64,000 bases of DNA. Source: Bacillota bacterium (lineage in GTDB: Bacteria; Bacillota; Sulfobacillia; RBS10-35; JAJYVN01). Numbering within the stretch: the stretch's first letter is position 1; each line of letters begins with the position of its first letter. Below the pieces are notes generated by a model. That model saw only the letters and a program-made list of their open reading frames with translations. It ran no database searches and had not been told where the DNA came from. The DNA lies in assembly GCA_021803205.1 (NCBI GenBank), contig JAJZMB010000148.1, positions 1 to 64,000 on the forward strand. Reading direction: 5' to 3'. Shown here in pieces: positions 26,501 to 34,075 of the stretch. The translations under genes and the position numbers were made by a program.

Positions 26501-26942
26501 GGCCGGCGGAATCTGCGTCGCAGGGCAATTGGGTTCAAGACGGGAACCTCCCCCCGCGCCGCGTGGACACGGATCGCGGCGTCGGTCCCGGGTCCGTATG
26601 GTTCCCGGGCGGGGACCTGCCGTCCTGCGGCATCGGGTGGATTACGGCGCCTGGTCCCGTTTGCCGTCGTCAGGGGGAGACTTGGAAGGGTGGCCACGCT
26701 CGATGCCCCAGGCCTACAATGCCGAGAGAACCTCCGAGGGGATCTGTCGGGGATGTCCGCCGTGCGGTGGGCCACCCTCCGGACCGTTTGTGCGGCGGCC
26801 ACGCTCGCCGCGATCCCTCGCGGTGCCGCGCGTCACACGGTTTCCGCCCCGGATCCGTCGCGGACGCGTATCGCCGGCTTCCGAATCCCGCCGGGCGGCG
26901 GACCCTCACGGCGCTGGCGGATCGTCGGGCAGGTGACGCTCC
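26501..26942. other. Upstream region of the sdh operon
   Basis: About 440 bp with no gene I can support. It must hold the promoter of sdhA, but I cannot place it confidently. Confidence 0.4.
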
Positions 26943-28619
26943 TTGGCTTTGTCACACGACGTCCTGGTGGTGGGCGCCGGTCTGGCGGGGATGCGTGCGG
27001 CTCTCGCCGCTCAGGCCGCTGGCGCCGATGTCGCCATCGTCACGAAGGTCTACCCGGTTCGCAGCCACAGCAACGCGGCGCAGGGCGGCATCAACGCGGC
27101 CCTCAATCCGGAGGACTCTTGGGAGTCCCACGCCTATGACACCGTCAAGGGTTCGGACTACCTCGGCGACCAGGACGCCATCGAAATCCTGGCGCGCGAG
27201 GCGCCCGGGGCGATCGTCGAACTTGAGCGCATGGGTGTGGTTTTCAACCGGGACGAACACGGACGCCTGGGAAGTCGGAACTTCGGCGGCGCTAGCCATG
27301 CGCGGACCTATTTCGTTGGCGATTTCACCGGGCAGGCCATCCTCCATGTCCTGTACGAGCAACTCGTCAAGAGCGGGATCCGCACGTACAACGAGCACTT
27401 CTGCAGCCAACTGCTCGCCGACGGAGGCGGCGCCGTCGCGGGCGTCACCGCCTTCGACATGCGCAGCGGTGAGGTCCTCCAGATCGGCGCGCGTGCGGTC
27501 GTCCTCTGTACGGGGGGCATCGGCCGTGTCTTCGAGCCCTCGACCAACGCGCTGATCTGCACCGGTGACGGCAGCGCGCTGGCCTACCGCGCTGGCGCGC
27601 CCCTAATGGACATGGAGATGGTCCAGTTCCACCCGACCACGCTCAAGAGCAATGGAGCCCTGATCTCCGAGTCCGCGCGCGGCGAGGGCGGGTATCTGCT
27701 GAACTCCGAGGGCGAGCGCTTTATGAAAAAGACTGCGCCCAATGCCATGGAACTCGCGAGCCGCGACGTCGTCAGCCGCGCGGCGCAGATTGAAATCAAC
27801 GAGGGCAGAGGCGTCGACGGCTGTGTGCTGCTCGATGTGCGTCATCTCGGTGCCGCGAAGATCATGGAGCGCCTGCCGCAGATCCGCGAGTTGGGGCTGG
27901 AGTTCGCCGGTGCGGACATGATCACCGATCCGGTGCCGGTTTTGCCGGGGATGCATTATCAGATGGGTGGAATCCGTACTGATGTCCACGGGGCTACGCC
28001 CATCGCCGGGCTCTATGCCGCAGGCGAGTGCGCCTGCGTGAGCGTCCACGGCGGCAACCGTCTCGGGGCCAACTCGCTGCTCGAAACCGTGGTCTTCGGC
28101 CGGCGCGCCGGGGCCGCCGCGGCGGAGTTCGCCAGCGGGCGAAAGGCGGCGTCGCTCCCGGAATCCCTGCGGGACGACGAGGAGCGGCGGCTGCGCACAC
28201 TGGTGGAGCGCCCGGGTACCGAGCGTACGGCGGCGTTGCGGTTGGAGATGGGCACGACCATGACTCGCCAGGTTGGTGTCTTCCGTGATGAGCCAACGTT
28301 GCGCGACGCGGAGCGCAAGCTGGCTCTCTTACGGGAGCGCTTCGCCGGGGTGTCGATCGGCGATAAGGGGCGCCTCTTCAACCAGGCGTTGGTCGCTGCC
28401 CTGGAGTTGGATTTCATGCTCGATCTGGCGCGTACGGTCGTCGCTGGGGCGATCGCCCGCACCGAAAGCCGTGGCGCGCACACCCGTGTCGACCATCCGC
28501 GACGGAACGACGCGGAATGGCTCAGGCACACGCTCTGCCACCATACGCCCGACGGGCCGGTTGTCTCGACGGCACCGGTGACGATCACCCAGTGGGAGCC
28601 GACCGAGCGGAAGTACTGA
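26943..28619 (+). CDS. sdhA: Succinate dehydrogenase/fumarate reductase flavoprotein subunit
   Basis: 558 residues, normal length. FAD-binding GxGxxG in DVLVVGAGLAGMRAALAA; the His for covalent FAD in RSHSNAAQGGINAAL; capping and active-site blocks MEMVQFHPT, ARGEGGYLLNSEGERFM and GMHYQMGGI; C-terminal FAD contact HGGNRLGANSLLET. It oxidises succinate (or reduces fumarate) and passes electrons to SdhB. Start TTG 26943 after an AGGTGA-type site; a TTG six bases on is also possible. First gene of sdhA-sdhB-sdhE. Confidence 0.93.
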   Translation: MALSHDVLVVGAGLAGMRAALAAQAAGADVAIVTKVYPVRSHSNAAQGGINAALNPEDSWESHAYDTVKGSDYLGDQDAIEILAREAPGAIVELERMGVVFNRDEHGRLGSRNFGGASHARTYFVGDFTGQAILHVLYEQLVKSGIRTYNEHFCSQLLADGGGAVAGVTAFDMRSGEVLQIGARAVVLCTGGIGRVFEPSTNALICTGDGSALAYRAGAPLMDMEMVQFHPTTLKSNGALISESARGEGGYLLNSEGERFMKKTAPNAMELASRDVVSRAAQIEINEGRGVDGCVLLDVRHLGAAKIMERLPQIRELGLEFAGADMITDPVPVLPGMHYQMGGIRTDVHGATPIAGLYAAGECACVSVHGGNRLGANSLLETVVFGRRAGAAAAEFASGRKAASLPESLRDDEERRLRTLVERPGTERTAALRLEMGTTMTRQVGVFRDEPTLRDAERKLALLRERFAGVSIGDKGRLFNQALVAALELDFMLDLARTVVAGAIARTESRGAHTRVDHPRRNDAEWLRHTLCHHTPDGPVVSTAPVTITQWEPTERKY

Positions 28620-28682
28620 CCGGTCGCCAGCCCGTACTTTCGCTCGGTCACGGGAACGCGCAGGGAAGGGAGCCGATGCACC

Positions 28683-29663
28683 TTGGAGGTTAAACTCTCC
28701 GTCCAGCGCTGCCATCCCGACGCCCGTCCTGCCTCCTGGTGGCAGGACTACACTGTGGATGTCCCCGAGCACGCGACGGTACTGGACGCCCTCTTGGCCG
28801 TCCGGGACGACCAGGACGAAACTCTGACCCTCCGCTGCAGTTGCCGCAGCCACATCTGCGGTTCCTGCACCATGCGCATCAACGGCCGGTCGACCCTGGG
28901 CTGCAAGACGAAGTTGGACGCCGCCCGCGCCCGGCTGCGCGAGGGCGAGCCGATCCGCATCCAGCCGGCCGGCAATATGGCCGTGATCAAGGACTTGGCC
29001 GTCAATCTGGAAGGTTTCTTCGACAAGGTCAAGGCGGTCACGCCCTACCTGCAGCCCACCGGACCGGAACCCGAGCGCGAGTACATCGTGCCCAACGAGG
29101 CGATGCTCACCGTCCGCGAGGCGATGGCCTGCATTCTCTGCGGCGCCTGTGTCTCAGCATGCAATTCCCTGGAGGCCGAGCCGCGTTTTCTCGGTCCGGC
29201 CGCCCTGGCCAAGGCTTGGCGTTTCACCGAGGACCCGCGCGACGGGCGGGATGCCGAGCGTCTCGAATTCCTCTCGTCCGTGCCGGGCGGTATCTGGGAC
29301 TGCACACACTGCTTTGCGTGTGTGGAGGTCTGCCCTAAGGATGTCCGGCCGATGGAGCGAATCCTTGAGTTGCGGCGGCGTTCGATGGAGGCGGGCTTCA
29401 CCGACAACAACGGGAGCCGGCACAGCCAGGCCTTTCTCGACACCATCTCCCGCTCGGGTCGGCTCGACGAGACCCGGGTCGCCATGCGGTCGGTGCGCGG
29501 TCCAAGCGAACTGCTGGAGTGGACCCCGGTCGGCGTGAAGTCCTTTCTGCGCGGTAAGGTGCCACTTCGGCACAAGCCGATTCCGGGAGCCCTGCGCGTC
29601 AAGGCCATCTTTGCTGCCGCAGAGGCCCAAGGCAGACGAGACTCGAAGCGGGGGGCCAGATGA
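28683..29663 (+). CDS. sdhB: Succinate dehydrogenase iron-sulfur subunit (class E type)
   Basis: 326 residues, longer than the usual 230-260. Plant-type [2Fe-2S] ligands in CSCRSHICGSC, then two cluster motifs CILCGACVSAC and CTHCFACVEVCPKDV; the regular CxxCxxCxxxCP pattern is typical of the archaeal-like/class E enzymes that lack a haem anchor. About 70 C-terminal residues extend past the second cluster. Start TTG 28683 (upstream GGGAG); an ATG seven bases earlier runs into a stop. Works between SdhA and the CCG-domain subunit downstream. Confidence 0.9.
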   Translation: MEVKLSVQRCHPDARPASWWQDYTVDVPEHATVLDALLAVRDDQDETLTLRCSCRSHICGSCTMRINGRSTLGCKTKLDAARARLREGEPIRIQPAGNMAVIKDLAVNLEGFFDKVKAVTPYLQPTGPEPEREYIVPNEAMLTVREAMACILCGACVSACNSLEAEPRFLGPAALAKAWRFTEDPRDGRDAERLEFLSSVPGGIWDCTHCFACVEVCPKDVRPMERILELRRRSMEAGFTDNNGSRHSQAFLDTISRSGRLDETRVAMRSVRGPSELLEWTPVGVKSFLRGKVPLRHKPIPGALRVKAIFAAAEAQGRRDSKRGAR

Positions 29664-29927
29664 CGGCGCTGGATGCGCGGAGCCGATGGTGCAACACGCC
29701 GGAGGGGGTGCCCGGGCCGTGGCCGGCCTGGAACGGGTCAACCCGCAATACAACCGATTCAGCAGGGGCAAGCCCCGGGGTAGGCGCGGAGTGCAGCTGA
29801 GCCCGCTGCGACGAGGCTGGCCGCCCGTCGTGGCGGGTGCCCGTGAATGTGGGGCCGGGCGCGACAGTCGTCGCTCCTCGACTGCCGGGGTTCCGTGCGG
29901 CGGGCCGGATCAGGGAGGGATTGCACG
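29664..29927. other. Gap inside the sdh operon
   Basis: 264 bp between sdhB and sdhE. It holds only a short frame with no ribosome site. Possible internal promoter or lost small gene. Confidence 0.4.
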
Positions 29928-30812
29928 ATGAACGTGGCCTACTATCCCGGATGCGTCGCCAAGGGCGGTGCCCCCGAGCTCTATCGCTCCGTGAAGCTGA
30001 TCCTGGAGCCGCTCGGCATCACCCCGACGGAACTCTTCGACGCGGCCTGCACGGGGGCGGGGGTGCTCACCGAGCGCAACCCGCTACTGGCGGACGCGCT
30101 CAACGGTCGGACCTTCGCCATGGCCGAGAAGAGGGGCATGCCCATCATGACTATCTGCAGCACGTGCACGGGCACAATGCTCGCCTGCAACGAGCGGCTG
30201 CAGGACGCGGGCTACCGCGGGCGCGTCAACGAGCTGCTCGCGCCGGAGAAGTACGAGTACCAGGGCACGACGCAGATCAAGCACCTGTTGTGGATCCTGG
30301 TGGAGGGAGTGGGACTGGAGCGTGTGCGCGCGCTTGTGCGGCGGCCGCTCTCGGGCCTACGCGTCGCGCCCTTCTATGGCTGCTACCTGGTGCGGCCTTC
30401 CGCTCTGGTGAGCGCCGACCACCCCGACCGTGACACCTATCTTGAGCAGCTTGTCGCGGCCCTGGGCGGCGAGCCGGTGGAGTACGAGAGCGCGCGCAAG
30501 TGCTGCGGGTTCCCGGTGATCACCATGAATCGTGACGCGGGCCTCCGGATGACCGGACGCAATATCGAGGATGCCAAGTCGCACGGGGCGGACGTGATGG
30601 TCACCCCCTGTCCGCTCTGCCACCTTAATCTCGACGGCCAGCAGCACGAGGCGGCACGGGCTCTGGGCGTGCCGCTCGGGGTGCCGATCCTGCACTTGCC
30701 GCAACTGATCGGGTTGGCCTTCGGCTTCACGCCGAGGCAACTCGGCATGAGCCATCACTTGGTGCGGCCGGGGGCGGTACTGGAGCGCTATGCGGAGTCG
30801 GCGACCGTGTGA
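29928..30812 (+). CDS. CCG-domain membrane-associated subunit of succinate dehydrogenase (SdhE/HdrB-like)
   Basis: 294 residues with two cysteine-rich CCG domains: YYPGCVAKGG with CSTCTGTM (first) and FYGCYLVRP with ARKCCGFPVI and TPCPLCHLNLD (second). The family includes HdrB and the SdhE (archaeal SdhC-like) subunit of class E succinate:quinone reductases, which carries an extra Fe-S cluster and replaces the haem b anchor. Context after sdhAB supports the SDH role. ATG 29928 has AGGGAGGG upstream. Confidence 0.87.
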   Translation: MNVAYYPGCVAKGGAPELYRSVKLILEPLGITPTELFDAACTGAGVLTERNPLLADALNGRTFAMAEKRGMPIMTICSTCTGTMLACNERLQDAGYRGRVNELLAPEKYEYQGTTQIKHLLWILVEGVGLERVRALVRRPLSGLRVAPFYGCYLVRPSALVSADHPDRDTYLEQLVAALGGEPVEYESARKCCGFPVITMNRDAGLRMTGRNIEDAKSHGADVMVTPCPLCHLNLDGQQHEAARALGVPLGVPILHLPQLIGLAFGFTPRQLGMSHHLVRPGAVLERYAESATV

Positions 30813-31344
30813 CGCGTGGACCGAGCCGGGGGCTCGCAGGGGGAGATGCCCGAGGGACGCGCTGGCGGTCGCGCTTCGGTTTCGCCTGCGGGCGACACGG
30901 TTCTCTGGGTGTCCACGTTGTTGGAGTGATGATGTGCCACGATCCGGCCAGCGGGGCACGATCCATGCCTGATCGCGAATCGGTGTGACCGGCGCGCCTG
31001 CTGGACAACGGCACACGCGGCGGCAGGGCCAGGCGATCAGTGGTGAATGTGCGTGGCGCCATGCTGTGCGGCGGTGATAGCCTTGGATATCATCCGCACG
31101 CCCCTGCGGCATGAGCATAGAGCAGTTGTTGAACCACGCCCTGCGCTGGGCCTCGATCGCAGCAATGGCGGCCTGTGGGTCCAGTGTGGCGTCCATCTTG
31201 ACCACTACGCGCTGGTCTCGCTGGTCTGTGCGTTCGATCGGCCCGCAGCGGTCCCCGTGGGCCATGTCGTCCTAAAAAGATGGCGCCATAGGCGCTGAAG
31301 AAGGTCCCGGTGACCACGATCCCCGGCGGGTTGATCAGGTATTT
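30813..31344. other. Gene-poor region before the tRNA, with a short aminotransferase-like patch
   Basis: No intact gene. Minus-strand codons at about 31276-31371 read SGDGSDFAKYLINPPGIVVT and then FFSAYGAIF, reminiscent of the C-terminal end of class I/II aminotransferases (LL-diaminopimelate aminotransferase type). Flanking sequence does not continue the match, so this is at best a relic. Confidence 0.3.
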
Positions 31345-31456
31345 GGCAAAGTCGCTCCCGTCGCCGCTGGAGATCTGCCGGCGATGAAGAATCGCGGCCC
31401 GGGGTTGCCGACGGATCGACGGGCAACCGGGCTTTGCCGGAACCCTGCGCAGGTTG
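31345..31456. repeat. Dispersed repeat element, copy 2
   Basis: Related to 22766-22878 over about 112 bp in the same orientation, with the same inverted ends (GGCAAAGTC ... GGCTTTGCC). It lies 50 bp before the tRNA-Val gene. Confidence 0.55.
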
Positions 31457-31507
31457 GTGAGCGGCCTTGCCAGGGGTGTCGCGCGCCCGCTATACTTCAC
31501 GCCGGTA

Positions 31508-31584
31508 GGGGTGCGTAGCTCAGCGGTTAGAGCGCTCGGTTCACATCCGAGAGGTCGCTGGTTCGAAACCAGCCGCGCCCACCA
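31508..31584 (+). tRNA. tRNA-Val (anticodon CAC)
   Basis: Complete cloverleaf. Acceptor GGGTGCG pairs with CGCGCCC; the D-arm contains TAGCTCAGCGGTTAGAG; the anticodon stem CTCGG/CCGAG encloses TTCACAT (anticodon CAC, reads GUG); the T-arm contains GCTGGTTCGAAACCAGC; discriminator A and encoded CCA. Its 3' end is the presumed attachment site of the integrative element to the right. Confidence 0.95.
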
Positions 31585-31596
31585 TCGAAAGCCAAG

Positions 31597-31633
31597 AGCC
31601 CCAGGCGATTCCGGGAAGGAAAAGCCTGGGGCT
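31597..31633 (+). terminator. Terminator downstream of tRNA-Val
   Basis: Perfect 10-bp stem AGCCCCAGGC (31597-31606) / GCCTGGGGCT (31624-31633) followed by a T-rich run (TTGTCATTTCTT). Confidence 0.75.
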
Positions 31634-31652
31634 TTGTCATTTCTTGGGATTT

Positions 31653-31737
31653 TGCCACTCTGGTGCCACTCCGGGGTCCTCACGCGCCGCGCTTGCCACT
31701 CCGTTTGCCACTCCGCTTGCCACTTGGCGGAGTGGCA
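31653..31737. repeat. Direct repeats of TGCCACTC, candidate integrase arm sites
   Basis: Copies start at 31653, 31664, 31694, 31706 and 31718 (last one TGCCACTT), with an inverted copy GAGTGGCA at 31730-31737. The last three and the inverted copy lie inside the 3' end of the integrase gene, where they encode the SGKR repeats of its tail. Confidence 0.6.
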
Positions 31738-32873
31738 GGCGCCTCGGCCGGCAGCAGGCCACGCAGGTGGCCAACCGCCTCCTGTGCCACGTTCGGCGAC
31801 ACGTGCGAGTAGAGGTCCAAGGTGGTTTGCGTTCGCGTGTGCCGCAGCAGGGCGGAAGCCACCTTCGGGTGGACGCCCCCGCTCAGGAGCGCCGTGGCCA
31901 CGGTGTGGCGCAGGTCGTGGATGCGGACGGTCGCGGGCAGCCCGGCCTTCTGCAGCAACTCCCGGAAGTCACGCTTCAAGAGGTTGTTGGGGTGCAGGGG
32001 CTTACCGTCGCGCAGGCAGAACACGAGCCCGGTGTTCTGCCACGCCGGGCCGGCCGCCATCCGCTCCTCCGCCTGCCGCGCACGATGCGCCCGCAGTGCC
32101 TCCACGGCTTCGGGCAGCAGGGGGATCGCCGCGCGGCTGGCCTTCGTCTTCGGCTCACGGAAGACGTTGTGCCCGCCGACCGCGATCAGTTGCTGGCGCA
32201 CGGCGAGGATGCCGCCCTCCAGGTCAACGTCCTGCCACCGGAGCCCGCACAGCTCGCCGCGCCGCAGGCCCGTGGTCAGGGCCAGAACCCACAGGGCGTG
32301 GAGCCGCTCGCCCTCTGCCGCCCGCAGCAGGCGTGCCGCCTCCTCGGCGGTCAGCGCGTGCATTTCCTTTTGCGTGTGCTTCGGGGCGTCCACGCGCTTA
32401 CAGGGGTTGTCGCGGAGGAGCCCCTGCCGCACGGCGCGCGTGAGCGCCGAAGACAGCACGTAGTGCACCGAATGCATGATGCGCGTCGTCTTCTCCTTGC
32501 CCGCCTCCGCGTAGAACTGCTGCACCTTGGTCGGCGTCAGCCGGCCGAGTTGCACGTCTCCGAGCGCCGGCAGGATGTGCCGATTCGTCGTGCTGCGGTA
32601 GTCGTTCATGGTGGCGGGGGACAGGCGTGCATCCTGCGCCGTCAGCCACAGCGCCAGGAACTCCCGCAGCGTCATGCGGGAGGGCTCGAACACCTCGCCC
32701 GTGTCGTGATACTCGGCCAGTTTGCTCGCCCGCCACGCCTTGGCTTCATCGTGCGTGGCGAACGCGCGATACGTGTACTTCGTGCGCCCCTGGGCGTCCC
32801 TGCCCGCAGGGACCTTCGCCTCCCACCTGTTGCCATGCTTGCGGATGCCGTCCTTCATCCTCTGTTGGGCCAT
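31680..32873 (-). CDS. int: Tyrosine recombinase (phage/ICE integrase)
   Basis: 397 residues. N-terminal AP2-like arm-binding segment (GNRWEAKVPAGRDAQGRTKY), SAM-like core-binding domain (MTLREFLALWLTAQDARLSP), and catalytic domain with the R-H-R-H-Y set: TTGLRRGELCGLRW, HDLRHTVATALLSGG, ALLRHTRTQTTLDLYSHV. The tail is a basic (SGKR)-type repeat. The gene reads toward the tRNA, placing the attachment site just past its 3' end. It integrates and excises the element. Start ATG with GGGACGGGGA upstream. Confidence 0.94.
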   Translation of the reverse strand: MAQQRMKDGIRKHGNRWEAKVPAGRDAQGRTKYTYRAFATHDEAKAWRASKLAEYHDTGEVFEPSRMTLREFLALWLTAQDARLSPATMNDYRSTTNRHILPALGDVQLGRLTPTKVQQFYAEAGKEKTTRIMHSVHYVLSSALTRAVRQGLLRDNPCKRVDAPKHTQKEMHALTAEEAARLLRAAEGERLHALWVLALTTGLRRGELCGLRWQDVDLEGGILAVRQQLIAVGGHNVFREPKTKASRAAIPLLPEAVEALRAHRARQAEERMAAGPAWQNTGLVFCLRDGKPLHPNNLLKRDFRELLQKAGLPATVRIHDLRHTVATALLSGGVHPKVASALLRHTRTQTTLDLYSHVSPNVAQEAVGHLRGLLPAEAPATPPSGKRSGKRSGKRGA

Positions 32874-33251
32874 GGCCGATCCCCGTCCCTCCCCGCCGTC
32901 TCTCGTTTCGTTTGGCCTCTGCGGTGCCGACCCGGACGCGCTCCGGCACCGGCACCCGCGGCGGTCCGCCCTGCCGCCGCGCCGGCTCGGATCGGCGGCC
33001 AGGGCCGCGACGCCTCTCGCCAGCGCGTGTAGGTGCGGGCACGGCAGGTCGACGCCCGGAGTAAACCGCCGCCCGAAGCCCGCCCGCTTCGTTCACTGCT
33101 GTTTTTTACGTTCCCGCCGTGCGAGAGCCTGCCGGCCACGTCTCCTGCCTCTTCTCCGGCCCCTCGCACGTCACTCCTGTCAGCTTTAGCGACCCGGCGG
33201 CTGCGGATCGAGGTCGGCTCCGCGCCGCCGAGGGTTGGGAGGTGTGCGTCC

Positions 33252-33557
33252 ATGCCAGCAAAGCCATCGCCGCGACGCAAGCCCAGCGCCCCGGATTGGG
33301 CGTCCGTGCGCTTCTTACGGTGCGCGTTCGGCGCGCGGCCGTTCGGGATGGCGGAGATCAGGGCCGCGGCCGACGCCTACTACGCCTCGGGGGCCGCTGG
33401 CGCACGGTATACGGTCCCCGGTATCCCGCGCCACGCGTGGGGATCCAGGATGCGCCGCTTAGAAGACCTTGGCCTCGTGTCATTTCATTACCGGTATCAG
33501 TCGAGGGTGCCGCGGGCGGCGTGGGGCAAGTGGACCCTGGCGAGGGGTGGGCGGTGA
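33252..33557 (+). CDS. Hypothetical ICE protein, possible winged-helix, 101 aa
   Basis: ATG 33252 follows GGGAGGTG. The product (starts MPAKPSPRRKPSAPDW) has a helix-rich middle (FGMAEIRAAADAYYASGAAG) and a basic segment (RMRRLEDLGLVSFHYRYQ) with the look of a small winged-helix DNA-binding fold. First plus-strand gene of the element, divergent from int, so a regulator of early genes is possible. No firm family. Confidence 0.55.
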   Translation: MPAKPSPRRKPSAPDWASVRFLRCAFGARPFGMAEIRAAADAYYASGAAGARYTVPGIPRHAWGSRMRRLEDLGLVSFHYRYQSRVPRAAWGKWTLARGGR

Positions 33558-33631
33558 CCGGCACGGCTCGGAGCGTCCCCGGAATCCCCGGCCCACCCGG
33601 CCCGGCCAGATCGCGACAGGAGGAATTCGCT

Positions 33632-34075
33632 GTGGCCATGGCTCCCGCAACCTTCGACACCCGTACCATCCCCCGCGCCGGTGACCTGAAGCCCGCTCTC
33701 GACGCCCGAGCGTGGGCCGAGCATCTATTGCGGCGCCTGAGTCCGGTGCCATCAGAACCGGACAGAGCGCTCATCGAACAAGCCCTGGCCGCCGCCGGGC
33801 CACCGGCGGGGGAGTGCGTCACAGTGCGCTGGGGCACCGGCAGGGACAAGCGCACTTCGTCTGGCGTCGTGGAGGGACGGTATACCTCGGGCTTCGTCGC
33901 TGCCGGCAAGCACCGCTGGTTCCTCAGCTACGTCGACCTGTGGGCCCGGCACGCGTTCCTGGACGCGCCGGACGAAGCGCACCTGCGGCTGAATGCGGTG
34001 CTTCAACTGCTCTATGCCCGGATGCCGAAGCCGGGGTCAGGGGTGACGTTGGATGCCCAAGGGTGGCGCCGTTGA
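33632..34075 (+). CDS. Hypothetical ICE protein, 147 aa
   Basis: GTG 33632 with AGGAGGAA six bases upstream. The soluble product contains LDARAWAEHLLRRLSPVPSE, then a probable beta region (ECVTVRWGTGRDKRTSSGVV, GKHRWFLSYVDLWAR). No family recognised. Its end overlaps the start of the replication gene by 23 bp, indicating translational coupling and a shared role. Confidence 0.6.
   Translation: MAMAPATFDTRTIPRAGDLKPALDARAWAEHLLRRLSPVPSEPDRALIEQALAAAGPPAGECVTVRWGTGRDKRTSSGVVEGRYTSGFVAAGKHRWFLSYVDLWARHAFLDAPDEAHLRLNAVLQLLYARMPKPGSGVTLDAQGWRR

Noticed and set aside
31276-31371. Functional diaminopimelate aminotransferase gene
   Set aside because: Only about 32 residues resemble the C-terminus and nothing continues on either side.
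31090-31683. Minus-strand frame of 197 codons across the tRNA
   Set aside because: It is largely the antisense translation of tRNA-Val (contains the familiar artefact SNQRPLGCEPSALTAELRT) joined to repeat sequence.
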